Assembly (NCBI GenBank): GCA_903897855.1
Contig: CAIUDH010000090.1
Span: 1-32,806, forward strand
Length of the DNA stretch: 32,806 nt
Origin: an uncultured Bacteroidota bacterium
GTDB taxonomy: Bacteria; Bacteroidota; Bacteroidia; UKL13-3
Reading direction: 5' to 3'
Under the pieces are notes generated by a model, which saw nothing but the letters and a program-made list of their open reading frames with translations, had not been told where the DNA came from and ran no database searches. A program made the translations under genes and the position numbers. Positions 15,586 to 23,847 of this stretch are shown one piece after another; position 1 is the stretch's first letter, and each line of letters opens with the position of its first letter.

Positions 15586-17111
15586 TTGTTGACCGTTTTA
15601 GATTTATTTGGTTTCAATAGAATCCAAACAAAACAGAAAACAACCCCAGCGGTAGCCGCAAATATCCAATAACTGCTATGGCTCATCCAAGGACCCATAT
15701 TCATAAAATACCACTGATCGGGAAACGCAGTGAGAATATCCCTGTTTTCCCCATGATTTAATGGCAGCCATGCTTTCGACAATAAGAGATTGCAACCGAG
15801 CAAGGCCAATACCTGCATTTTACTTAAATTCAAGGCTCCTATTTTAGGCATCAGGAAATAACATAATATCGGTATGATATAGGTTATTTGCCGGCTCTCC
15901 GAGTTGATGCTGAAAATAAGGATCATCGCCATGATGATGACGGCCCCAGGCCCATGTGATTGCACCTGGCGCAGGGTTGATTTAAAATACAACAGCCAAA
16001 GGATGAATAGGATTCCGAAATATTGAATATTAGAAACAAGAAAAGTGAGTGGATCGGTGCAAGAACGTAAAAATGTATTTCTGAAATAAAGTTTTATACC
16101 CAAAACGGTGTCAGCTCCTTTCAATTCGTGCAGCACTATTTTGATGGCGATAAAGAGCAAAAGCAGCACGACTCCAGTAATGACATGAAACGATTTTAGA
16201 TATCTCCGAATGTCGAAAAGCTTTGCAGCACTCAGTTTAAATAAATTATAGCAGGCCAGCATTAAGTAGGTCAGCATTAAAACAATACTTAGAGGAAGTA
16301 AGGTTCTATTCAGTTTTTCGGCACCCCATTCGCCTTCAAAATAAGCCATCGCCCCATCGATATGATGTTTGAGATAAAAAACCCAAATACTAAAACCAAC
16401 AAAGAGTAAGGCGGCGACGGGTGTTGCCCAGAATTTAATTTTACTATTCTCATCATACAAATCATCGTTTTTGTTGGGCATAAAAAACAAAAGTACGCCA
16501 CTTAAATAAAAAAAGGAAGGCCAAGTAAAGGCCCCACAGAGTAAGAGTATTGTTTGAAATATCGGTTTATGATTTAACCAAGCCCACAGGGTCAGCATCA
16601 TGAGCATAAAAGCCGGAGTGTCGGTAAGTACGGGGTAGTAGAAATTTAATTTAAGAAATGCAAAGTTGCCAAAAATAAGTACATAACTCAAGAGTTGCAG
16701 CATACTATTCAAGGATCGTTTTTGAAGAATAAAATGCCAGGTGAGAATGCTGATGAGCAGATAAACTAAATTCCAATATTCGAAGCCTCGAATTATATTT
16801 TCATTAGAGAACTCTGCCCCTATAGCTCTAATAGAGTAATGTACCAAGCCCAAAGGCAGCGCACGTTGGAGCAAATAATCGTTAATGCCATGTTTAAACT
16901 GATCGGAGTCGTGCTTGAATGGATCGGCACCGGCCCCTTTGTGGAAAACCAGTTCTTCGAAGTGTTTGGTAATATCGGCATACACCGAGCCATCGTAAAA
17001 AAAACCAGCCCTTACCTGGGTCTTTTCCCCGTAAAAAATATTACCGAATCCAAAAAATAAAAAAAATAAAAAAACGCCTAATGATACTTTATTGCGTAAG
17101 AAATTTTTCAT
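15582..17111 (-). CDS. Polytopic membrane protein, possibly a GT-C-like glycosyltransferase
   Basis: I do not recognise this 509-residue protein. It has roughly 11-13 hydrophobic segments. The first (about residues 10-27) is followed by a polar loop containing FYDGSVYAD (38-46) and several His/Asp residues, then evenly spaced membrane helices, including YPVLTDTPAFMLMMLTLWAW around 158-177 and an SESRQITYIIPI segment near the C-terminus. A first extracytoplasmic loop with acidic residues, plus a TDTPA motif, recalls GT-C fold glycosyl or mannosyl transferases that use lipid-linked sugars, but this is only resemblance. The N-terminal helix is encoded by a run of A/T homopolymers (17052-17074). 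It is divergent from tsaE and shares its stop region with fabH. Confidence 0.7.
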   Translation of the reverse strand: MKNFLRNKVSLGVFLFFLFFGFGNIFYGEKTQVRAGFFYDGSVYADITKHFEELVFHKGAGADPFKHDSDQFKHGINDYLLQRALPLGLVHYSIRAIGAEFSNENIIRGFEYWNLVYLLISILTWHFILQKRSLNSMLQLLSYVLIFGNFAFLKLNFYYPVLTDTPAFMLMMLTLWAWLNHKPIFQTILLLCGAFTWPSFFYLSGVLLFFMPNKNDDLYDENSKIKFWATPVAALLFVGFSIWVFYLKHHIDGAMAYFEGEWGAEKLNRTLLPLSIVLMLTYLMLACYNLFKLSAAKLFDIRRYLKSFHVITGVVLLLLFIAIKIVLHELKGADTVLGIKLYFRNTFLRSCTDPLTFLVSNIQYFGILFILWLLYFKSTLRQVQSHGPGAVIIMAMILIFSINSESRQITYIIPILCYFLMPKIGALNLSKMQVLALLGCNLLLSKAWLPLNHGENRDILTAFPDQWYFMNMGPWMSHSSYWIFAATAGVVFCFVWILLKPNKSKTVNN

Positions 17112-17115
17112 TTGT

Positions 17116-17123
17116 TAACTTTG
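17116..17123 (+). promoter_or_regulatory. -7 box for tsaE
   Basis: TAACTTTG followed by C matches TAnnTTTG. A TTG at 17092-17094 lies 21 bases upstream, slightly more than the usual 19. The leader to the tsaE ATG would be about 35 bases. This lies in the 53-base divergent gap between the membrane-protein gene and tsaE. Confidence 0.6.
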
Positions 17124-17164
17124 CTCAAATTGTTGATTTAGGCAAAAGTATACTTTATAAAATA

Positions 17165-17590
17165 ATGAGCACGTATATCAGTAAAAACATCGAAGAAATT
17201 CCTGAAATATCGAATCGCTTATTGCCCGAAATTCTGGCTAGTAAAATTGTGAGCTTCTCGGCCCCCATGGGAGCGGGTAAAACAACCCTCATTAAACAAA
17301 TTTGCGTTGCGCTCGGTGTGAAAGAGCATGAAATACAGAGTCCTACCTACAGTATTGTAAATGAATACCAGGGCAAGGAACATACCATCTACCATTTTGA
17401 TTTTTATCGATTAGAGCGTTTAGAGGAAGCTTACGATTTTGGTCTCGAGGAATACTTCGATAGAGAGGCCCTTTGTTTGATGGAATGGCCGGAAATTGTA
17501 TCGCCTTTATTACCTTTGCCGCATTTGAAAATTCGTATTGAAACCCAAAATGAGACCCGGATTATTACGACTGAAATAATAAATTCTTAA
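17165..17590 (+). CDS. tsaE: tRNA N6-adenosine threonylcarbamoyltransferase complex ATPase TsaE
   Basis: TsaE is the ATPase that works with TsaB, TsaC and TsaD to make t6A37 on ANN-decoding tRNAs. I chose the ATG at 17165, giving 141 residues, the normal family size. A longer frame from 17081 would add 28 unconserved residues and run through the -7 promoter box. Motifs are the Walker A P-M-G-A-G-K-T-T (34-41), SPTYSIVNEY (59-68), the HFDFYRL segment (77-83) and LMEWPE near residue 108. The alanine dehydrogenase-like gene follows 49 bases later on the same strand. Confidence 0.95.
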   Translation: MSTYISKNIEEIPEISNRLLPEILASKIVSFSAPMGAGKTTLIKQICVALGVKEHEIQSPTYSIVNEYQGKEHTIYHFDFYRLERLEEAYDFGLEEYFDREALCLMEWPEIVSPLLPLPHLKIRIETQNETRIITTEIINS

Positions 17591-17639
17591 GAAACCAAAA
17601 GTTTTCTTAAATTTGGCCTTGAGTTATTGAAAATAGAAT

Positions 17640-18863
17640 ATGCAGGACGTTTACACCAACGACATCAAAGAGCTGGCTAAGAAGGCCGGTCTTCAACCGC
17701 AAGAAGCGCTATTGGAAGAGCGCAAACACGATCACAATCTTAAGATTGCTGTACCTCGGGAAATAACTTACCAGGAAAATCGAATTCCTCTTACTCCCAC
17801 CGCAGTTCATTTACTTGTAAATAACGGCCACGAGGTGATTATTGAAACAGGAGCCGGATTAAAAGCTAATTTTACTGATAAAGAATATAGCGATGCAGGA
17901 GCCAAAATTTCGTATTCTCCTGAAGAGTTATTTAAGTGTGAGATTATCCTAAAAATATCGCCTCCTACGCTCGAAGAAATTAATTGGATGAGTCAAGGCC
18001 AGATTTTAATTTCGGCCATACAGCCCACCGATTTAAAACCCCATTACATCCATGAATTAATGAACCGTGGCGTTACCGCCATTGCCTATGAATATTTGCG
18101 CGATGAATGGGGCTCACTGCCGGTGATACGCAGCATGAGCGAAATCGCAGGAAGCACCAGCATACTCATTGGAGCCGAATACTTAAGTAATATTTACGGT
18201 GGCAAAGGAGAGCTATTGGGTGGAATTACAGGCGTTCCTCCTACTGAAGTAATCATTATTGGTAGCGGCACCGTTGGCGAATATGCGACGCGTGCAGCCT
18301 TAGGTTTAGGTGCTGAAGTGAAAGTGTTCGACAATAGTTTATACCGCCTACGTCGATTACAAAACAATATTGGAAACCATATTTACACTTCCTTACTGAA
18401 TCCTAAAATATTGGGGAAAGCACTCACCTCCGCCGATATTGCGATTGGTGCCTTAAGAGCAGAAGATGGCCTCACACCGAATGTGGTGTCGGAAAATATG
18501 GTAAAAAACATGAAACGTAATTCGGTCATCATTGATGTGAGCATCGATCAGGGCGGATGTTTTGATACCTCAGAAATTACCACCCATGAAAACCCGGTGT
18601 TTACCAAGCACGATGTAATTCACTATTGTGTGCCAAATATCTCTTCACGTGTAGCCCGCACGGCCAGCTATGCCCTAAGTAACATTTTTAGTACACTACT
18701 GCTTAAAATTGCCAATTCGGGTGGGTTAAAAAAGCATATCTGGGAGAAAAATGGGGTTCGTGAAGGAATCTATATTTACAAAGGCCGTCTTACCAATAAG
18801 CATATAGCCAACAGGTTCGATATCCCTTTTAAAGATATTGAACTCTTGATACCTACCTTGTAA
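17640..18863 (+). CDS. Alanine dehydrogenase-family NAD-dependent oxidoreductase
   Basis: The 407-residue product aligns by eye with alanine dehydrogenase and the alpha subunit of transhydrogenase. The substrate-binding start is LKIAVPREITYQENRIPLTP, with Arg48 in the place of M. tuberculosis Ald Arg15. K105 in ILKISPP matches the pyruvate-binding Lys. The nucleotide fold is IIIGSGTVGEYA (G208-x-G-x-x-G213), and D303 in VSIDQGGCFDT matches the catalytic Asp. The catalytic His of Ald (in the LHLA segment, His96) falls on Gln128 (SAIQPTD), so the usual chemistry may differ. About 33 residues precede the conserved start, longer than Ald. Ald interconverts L-alanine with pyruvate and ammonia; calling this protein a true Ald is uncertain. 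Confidence 0.78.
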   Translation: MQDVYTNDIKELAKKAGLQPQEALLEERKHDHNLKIAVPREITYQENRIPLTPTAVHLLVNNGHEVIIETGAGLKANFTDKEYSDAGAKISYSPEELFKCEIILKISPPTLEEINWMSQGQILISAIQPTDLKPHYIHELMNRGVTAIAYEYLRDEWGSLPVIRSMSEIAGSTSILIGAEYLSNIYGGKGELLGGITGVPPTEVIIIGSGTVGEYATRAALGLGAEVKVFDNSLYRLRRLQNNIGNHIYTSLLNPKILGKALTSADIAIGALRAEDGLTPNVVSENMVKNMKRNSVIIDVSIDQGGCFDTSEITTHENPVFTKHDVIHYCVPNISSRVARTASYALSNIFSTLLLKIANSGGLKKHIWEKNGVREGIYIYKGRLTNKHIANRFDIPFKDIELLIPTL

Positions 18864-18921
18864 AATTTCTCAACGCACACGATCTATCGCGATTTAGTTA
18901 ATAACTTTTTACTACCAACCC

Positions 18922-18951
18922 TTGTATATAAGGCGATAACTGATACTTTTG
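18922..18951 (+). promoter_or_regulatory. Complete Bacteroidota promoter for dnaN
   Basis: TTG (18922-18924), a 19-base spacer, then TACTTTTG (18944-18951) followed by C. This is a full match to the -33/-7 arrangement of the primary sigma factor of Bacteroidota. The predicted leader to dnaN is about 25 bases. Confidence 0.8.
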
Positions 18952-18981
18952 CGTGAAGTATAAAATTGTAATTTACCACCT

Positions 18982-20109
18982 ATGAAGTTTATTGTATCTT
19001 CTTCAGCATTACTGAAGCCAATTGAGCAAATTGCCGGTGTCATCAATCCGAAATCGGTGCTCCCTATATTAGATTATTTTTTGTTCGACCTAAAGAAAGG
19101 CCGGCTAACCATTTCGGCCACCGATTTAGAAACCAGCATGACTACCGTGGTGAATGTAGAAAGCAATGCTGATGGAAAAATTGCCGTGCCTTCAAAAATA
19201 ATTTTAGAGACCCTGAAGGCATTGCCCGAACAACCGCTTACCTTTAATGCCGACACGGAAACCTTAAACATTGAAATCGTGACCGACAGCGGGCGTTACA
19301 AATTATCGGGACAGAAACCCGATGATTTCCCCAAGATGCCTAAAATTGAGTCGGCTTCGAGCGTGACAGTGAAAGCAGCTTCTTTGGGAAATGCCATAAG
19401 CAAGACCATCTTCGCAACCGGCACCGACGAAATGCGTCAAGCTCTTACGGGCGTCTTGTTTGAATTAAAAAAAGACGGGATCAACTTCGTTGCTACCGAT
19501 GCTAACCGACTGGTTCGTTTTAAAAACACCGCAGTTAAACCATCGGAAGAAATTAGTTTTGTGATTCCTAAGAAGGCATTAAACCTCTTAAAAGCCTCGT
19601 TGCCCAATGCCGACGATGCCATGGCTAAAATTGATTATAATAAATCGAATGCGTTTTTCTCTTTCGGAGAAGTGAACTTAATTTGCCGTTTAATTGATGA
19701 GAAATATCCTGATTACAAAGCAGTGATACCATTAGAGAACCCAAACAAATTATTGATCAACCGATTAGAGTTTTTAGGGTCCATCCGTCGCATCTCTATC
19801 TTTAGTAATAAAAGTACCCATCAAGTGCGTTTAAAAATGGCTGGCAGTAGCCTCACCGTAAGTGCTGAAGATTTAGATTTCAGTAACGAGGCGAAAGAAG
19901 AATTGGGTTGCACCTATGATGGAGTGGATATGGAGATTGGGTTTAATGCACGCTTTTTAAGCGATATGCTTTCTTCATTACAAAGCGATGATGTGGTATT
20001 AAATATGAGTACACCCAATCGTGCAGGAGTACTTGTTCCTTCCACGCAGAATGAGAACGAAGAAATTACAATGTTAGTGATGCCATTAATGTTGAACACC
20101 TATAACTAA
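18982..20109 (+). CDS. dnaN: DNA polymerase III sliding clamp, beta subunit
   Basis: DnaN is the ring that tethers the replicative polymerase. The 375-residue product shows three clamp domains. The start MKFIVSSSALLKPIEQIAGVI is typical, and the middle has GVLFELKKDGINFVATDANRL and SFVIPKKALNLLK. The C-terminus ITMLVMPLML lies where the hydrophobic client pocket and final M-P-x-R/L motif occur. The length is normal (about 370). It stands apart from dnaA and recF, which is common in Bacteroidota, and has its own promoter and terminator. Confidence 0.97.
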   Translation: MKFIVSSSALLKPIEQIAGVINPKSVLPILDYFLFDLKKGRLTISATDLETSMTTVVNVESNADGKIAVPSKIILETLKALPEQPLTFNADTETLNIEIVTDSGRYKLSGQKPDDFPKMPKIESASSVTVKAASLGNAISKTIFATGTDEMRQALTGVLFELKKDGINFVATDANRLVRFKNTAVKPSEEISFVIPKKALNLLKASLPNADDAMAKIDYNKSNAFFSFGEVNLICRLIDEKYPDYKAVIPLENPNKLLINRLEFLGSIRRISIFSNKSTHQVRLKMAGSSLTVSAEDLDFSNEAKEELGCTYDGVDMEIGFNARFLSDMLSSLQSDDVVLNMSTPNRAGVLVPSTQNENEEITMLVMPLMLNTYN

Positions 20110-20129
20110 TACCAAAAATTTTATTCTCT

Positions 20130-20160
20130 AAACCCTTCGTCAAACAGCGAGGGGTTTTTT
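20130..20160 (+). terminator. Terminator of dnaN
   Basis: AAACCCTTCG (20130-20139) pairs with CGAGGGGTTT (20148-20157), with one T-G wobble and an 8-base loop, followed by TTT. It lies 20 bases after the dnaN stop. The minus-strand T-run is poor, so it mainly serves dnaN. Confidence 0.85.
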
Positions 20161-20202
20161 ATTGGGCATGCTACTTAAATGCAGTTGCTCAAACTTTAAA
20201 AC

Positions 20203-21240
20203 TTAAACCTTAGCCGATAATCTGTTTTTTATAAATGCCCCGAGGTGCTTCTCTACTACCTTGGTTACAAAAGTTGCCAATGCTATCGACGCGGTTAAAG
20301 CCACCGCCGCCGCAGCCCAGAAACTATAGCCCTCGTAGGTAATAAGCACCGCCATGATCACACTGCGGCTTATAAATTGATGGATCAAAAACAACGGATA
20401 GGAAATACTACCCAAAAACAATAATGGCTTTATCGTTAAAAAATTCAGTTTGTCATAAACCATGAAGAACATAATACCGAAATACAAACTCAAGATTACA
20501 AAGTACTCTTTAAAACTAATATAAAAATGGCTCATCCCCCCATTTTCGAAAGCTGAAAGTTGCACCAGATAGGCTGCCAGTATGATTACGACACGCCAAC
20601 CAGTCGCGCCTTCCGTCCTGATTTTATAATATATAATTCCTGCCATAAACAAAGCAAAATGACTTAGTATGGGTAAGGCATTTTGTAAACTATAAAATAT
20701 TTCAGGAAGATAATTTTTTAAAAAATAGCTGTGTATGGCGGTGAATAGGATGCCTGCCATCGCAATTTTTTCAATATGCTTGAGTGCCTTAAATAAAAAC
20801 ACCAGTAGCATAAATGCGAAAAAAAGTATTTCGTAGGTCATCGTCCAATAGGGTCCATCTAAATTGGGCTGGCGCAAATAATATTGAAACATCGTTAAAT
20901 TAGCTAGCAGCATTTTCGTATAAGATACCAGCTCGTCTTGTGTATGAACATTATAGTGCCAAAACAAAAAGCCGGTAAACAACACGGCTGCCCAATAGGC
21001 CGGATATAAACGAGCGATGCGGTTGATGACCAACTGCCTGAATGTAGCTGTTTCTTTCACCGAAATCAAAACCACAAACCCACTAAAAAGGAAAAAGATG
21101 TCGACACCCGTAACACCATACTTAAAGCCTAAGGCGGCTTGAGGTGTAAGCATGGTATAGTGAAAGAGAACGACTGCCAAAGCCGCTAGGCCACGAAATG
21201 AGTCCAAAGCATAAAGCCGCTTATTTAATGGTTGCTCCAT
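20203..21240 (-). CDS. Acyltransferase family 3 membrane protein (OafA/YrhL type)
   Basis: The 345-residue product starts with LYALDSFRGLAALAVVLFHY (residues 10-29), the family's first helix with the R-G-L-A-A and catalytic-type His. It then has GVTGVDIFFLFSGFVVLIS and about ten transmembrane helices to the basic C-terminus. Members O-acetylate sugars of lipopolysaccharide, peptidoglycan or exported glycans. The actual acceptor cannot be read from the sequence, and no glycan gene is adjacent. It lies 5 bases after dnaG and is probably transcribed with it, although functionally unrelated. Confidence 0.9.
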   Translation of the reverse strand: MEQPLNKRLYALDSFRGLAALAVVLFHYTMLTPQAALGFKYGVTGVDIFFLFSGFVVLISVKETATFRQLVINRIARLYPAYWAAVLFTGFLFWHYNVHTQDELVSYTKMLLANLTMFQYYLRQPNLDGPYWTMTYEILFFAFMLLVFLFKALKHIEKIAMAGILFTAIHSYFLKNYLPEIFYSLQNALPILSHFALFMAGIIYYKIRTEGATGWRVVIILAAYLVQLSAFENGGMSHFYISFKEYFVILSLYFGIMFFMVYDKLNFLTIKPLLFLGSISYPLFLIHQFISRSVIMAVLITYEGYSFWAAAAVALTASIALATFVTKVVEKHLGAFIKNRLSAKV

Positions 21241-21245
21241 AAATA

Positions 21246-23192
21246 TTATCGAGGTATGGCCGTTCCTGTTATCTCCGACAAACTAAACTCTATTTTTTTT
21301 ACTTTCATGTGCATCATTTGAAGTTGAATTTCCTTCTCCGTGCGCTCTTCGACCGATAAACTCTCGGCCTCTTTTAATTTGTCGAACTCACGTTTAATTT
21401 CTTGATAAACCTTCCCAATTCGATGAATCTTAAATTGGTTATACGATTTAGTAATATTTAATTTGTAGTTGTCATCGGGAGATAGAATCAAAATTTCGTG
21501 TTTCTCAAGCCATTTTTTACTTATGGTATGCTTATCAACATCGTAGATCAAGTTTATACTCGTTTGGCTAATTTCCGGGTCCTCACTATTAAAAAACCGT
21601 TCGGTAGCAAAGGAGCTGTCATCAATATGATCGGCATAAACCTTCAAGAGTTTTTTATAGGAATCATTTTCTAGTTCAAATTCATTTTCAAGAATATCAT
21701 GCACCAGATACTGCATCACATTCTGAGTTTCGTTGTACTCTTGACTTCCGTGCTTCAGCAACAAACGCATCACGCCAGTTTCAAAATCCGATTTGTTTGT
21801 TTCCCTCTCTTCTTGTTCGGCCTGCTCAATGATATGCTGTGCCTGCTGTAGCTGTGCATCTACCTGATGTATTTGTTCACGGGTTTTTATACCCCGTTGC
21901 TTATTTATTTCCGTTAGTATGAGCTGCTCTTCAACCTGTAATATTTTACTGCTCTCGGCGGCATACAGACTACGTGTAATGGGATCAGGAATTTTGCTAA
22001 TGCTCTCTACAATATTATGAATCGCACCGCTACGCTGGGCAATATCCAGTTTCACTTCATCGAGTAAAAGCTCCGATTTGAATAAGATAAAATCTTTTGC
22101 ATTCTGGTCAATATACTCCTCGAAGGCCGTCCCTCCTACTTTTCTACAGTAGCTGTCGGGGTCGTCGTTATCAGGAAACAAGACCACTTTCACGTTCATC
22201 CCTTCGGCCAGCAGCATATCAATGCCACGCAATGCCGCTTTTATTCCTGCCGCATCGCCATCATATAAAACGGTGATGTTTTTTGTGAACCGAGTGACCA
22301 ATTTAATTTGCCCTTCGGTGAGCGAGGTGCCCGAGGAGGCCACCACATTTTCCACCCCACTTTGCACGAGTGTAATGACATCGGTGTAACCTTCAACCAG
22401 ATATACCAAATCGGATTTCTTAATGGCTGTTTTGGCCAGATGCAATCCATAGAGGTGCTCACTCTTATGATACACCATCGTTTCCGGACTGTTTACATAT
22501 TTAGCAACCTTGTCGTTGGTTTTTAAAATACGACCTGCGAAGGCAATTATTTTCCCTGTTAAATTATAGATTGGGAAAATCACTCTTCCTCGATAGCGGT
22601 CCATCACTTCGCCTGTATCGAGTTTACTTATGAGCCCTGCCTTAAGCAGAAACTCTTCGGTAAGCCCATTTTTTAATGCCTGATTATAAAATGAGGTTCT
22701 GTTTTCATGACTGTACCCCAGCTGGAATTTAGAAATTGTTTCTTCCCTGAATCCTCTCTCCAAGAAATAACTAAGACCTATATTTTTACCTTCATCGCTC
22801 TCCAGCAATTGCTCGTTGAAATATTTCGCGGCGTAATTTAAAGCAATAAAAATACTGTCGCGCTCCGTGTTCAGAGCCTTTGCTTCTTCCGCATTAATAT
22901 GATCCTCTACAATTTCGATATTGTATTTTTTGGCCAAAAAACGCAACGCTTCCACATAGGTCATGCTCTCATGCTCCATCACAAAATTCACGGCATTGCC
23001 TGCACGTCCACAACCAAAGCATTTATAGATACCCTTGGTTACCGAAACCGAAAAAGAAGGTGTTTTTTCGCCGTGAAACGGGCAGCAAGCCATCAAATTC
23101 ACCCCTCGTTTCTTAAGTACCACGAAATCGCCGATGACCTCGTCGATTCGAACAGTGTTAATTATAGTATCTACGGTGGTACGTGGGATCAT
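21246..23192 (-). CDS. dnaG: DNA primase
   Basis: DnaG makes RNA primers at the fork. The 648-residue product has the N-terminal CHC2 zinc ribbon (C37, H40, C58, C61 in ACCPFHGEKTPSFSVS and YKCFGCG). The catalytic core follows, with the Toprim acidic residues E267 (LVEGYTDV) and D311/D313 (LYDGDAAG). Residues about 430 onward are a Gln/Glu-rich linker and a divergent C-terminal helicase-binding region. The length fits the family. No rpsU or rpoD is alongside, so the classical macromolecular-synthesis operon is absent. The acyltransferase gene follows after 5 bases. Confidence 0.97.
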   Translation of the reverse strand: MIPRTTVDTIINTVRIDEVIGDFVVLKKRGVNLMACCPFHGEKTPSFSVSVTKGIYKCFGCGRAGNAVNFVMEHESMTYVEALRFLAKKYNIEIVEDHINAEEAKALNTERDSIFIALNYAAKYFNEQLLESDEGKNIGLSYFLERGFREETISKFQLGYSHENRTSFYNQALKNGLTEEFLLKAGLISKLDTGEVMDRYRGRVIFPIYNLTGKIIAFAGRILKTNDKVAKYVNSPETMVYHKSEHLYGLHLAKTAIKKSDLVYLVEGYTDVITLVQSGVENVVASSGTSLTEGQIKLVTRFTKNITVLYDGDAAGIKAALRGIDMLLAEGMNVKVVLFPDNDDPDSYCRKVGGTAFEEYIDQNAKDFILFKSELLLDEVKLDIAQRSGAIHNIVESISKIPDPITRSLYAAESSKILQVEEQLILTEINKQRGIKTREQIHQVDAQLQQAQHIIEQAEQEERETNKSDFETGVMRLLLKHGSQEYNETQNVMQYLVHDILENEFELENDSYKKLLKVYADHIDDSSFATERFFNSEDPEISQTSINLIYDVDKHTISKKWLEKHEILILSPDDNYKLNITKSYNQFKIHRIGKVYQEIKREFDKLKEAESLSVEERTEKEIQLQMMHMKVKKIEFSLSEITGTAIPR

Positions 23193-23348
23193 GTGGCAAA
23201 ATAAATATCTGAAACAATAATAGGGTGAAACAAGGACTAATACAATGGCAAATTAATGGTTTATTTGAATCTAATATTTATTCGTTTTATAAGTATGCGC
23301 CTCTCGTGTTAAAACCATTTCTTAACATAGGGTACGCAGCTCATTGCG

Positions 23349-23777
23349 CTATAGTAATTTACGCATCAAAAAATGGGGAATCGTGACCTCCATAAACTCC
23401 TCTCCCAATACTTGATAGCCCAACTTCTCATAAAACGGAATAGCATATTTGCGGGCATGCATCTCAATACTTTTATACCCTTTAAAAACAGCAAAATCTT
23501 CTGCCCAGGTTGCAATTTCACGACCAATACCAAAACCTTGATAATCTTCGTGCACCGCCATCTGACGTAATTTTAAATCTGCCGTACTTATAGGCGACAG
23601 TATAACGCACCCAATGATTATTTCCTCTTCAAAACAACCAATTAAAAAATCACTTTCATCATGTCCCAGCTTCGACAAATCTAACTCTAGCCCTAATGGC
23701 CTACGCAGCACCTCGTCGCGTAGTTTAAGCATCTGTTGATACTCGGGAGTGCCGAAGCTAATTTCAGTAATGTGCAT
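23349..23777 (-). CDS. GNAT family N-acetyltransferase
   Basis: The 142-residue product fits the GNAT fold. It starts MHITEISFGTPEYQQMLKLRDEVLR. It has the acetyl-CoA motif QMAVHEDYQGFGIGREIATWAE (about residues 72-93, with the Q-G-F-G-I-G pyrophosphate loop) and a C-terminal KYAIPFYEKLGYQVLGEEF segment typical of small-substrate members such as the ElaA-like group. The substrate is unknown. It is monocistronic; a TATCTTTG box (23810-23803) lies inside the loop of the terminator of the upstream protease gene. Confidence 0.88.
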   Translation of the reverse strand: MHITEISFGTPEYQQMLKLRDEVLRRPLGLELDLSKLGHDESDFLIGCFEEEIIIGCVILSPISTADLKLRQMAVHEDYQGFGIGREIATWAEDFAVFKGYKSIEMHARKYAIPFYEKLGYQVLGEEFMEVTIPHFLMRKLL

Positions 23778-23791
23778 GGTACTATAATTTA

Positions 23792-23829
23792 AAAAGCGTT
23801 GTCAAAGATAACTCTGTGACAACGCTTTT
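23792..23829 (-). terminator. Terminator of the M4 protease gene, with a -7 box in its loop
   Basis: AAAAGCGTTGTCA (23792-23804) and TGACAACGCTTTT (23817-23829) form a perfect 13-bp stem with a 12-base loop, and T residues follow on the minus strand. It lies 19 bases after the protease stop. The minus-strand sequence TATCTTTG (23810-23803) spans the loop and could be the -7 box of the GNAT gene. No TTG is found at -33, so that promoter is tentative. Confidence 0.8.
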
Positions 23830-23847
23830 AATATAAAAACTTAGGTA

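Noticed and set aside
17081-17164. 28-residue N-terminal extension of TsaE
   Set aside because: It overlaps the -7 promoter box and is unconserved; the ATG at 17165 gives the normal size.
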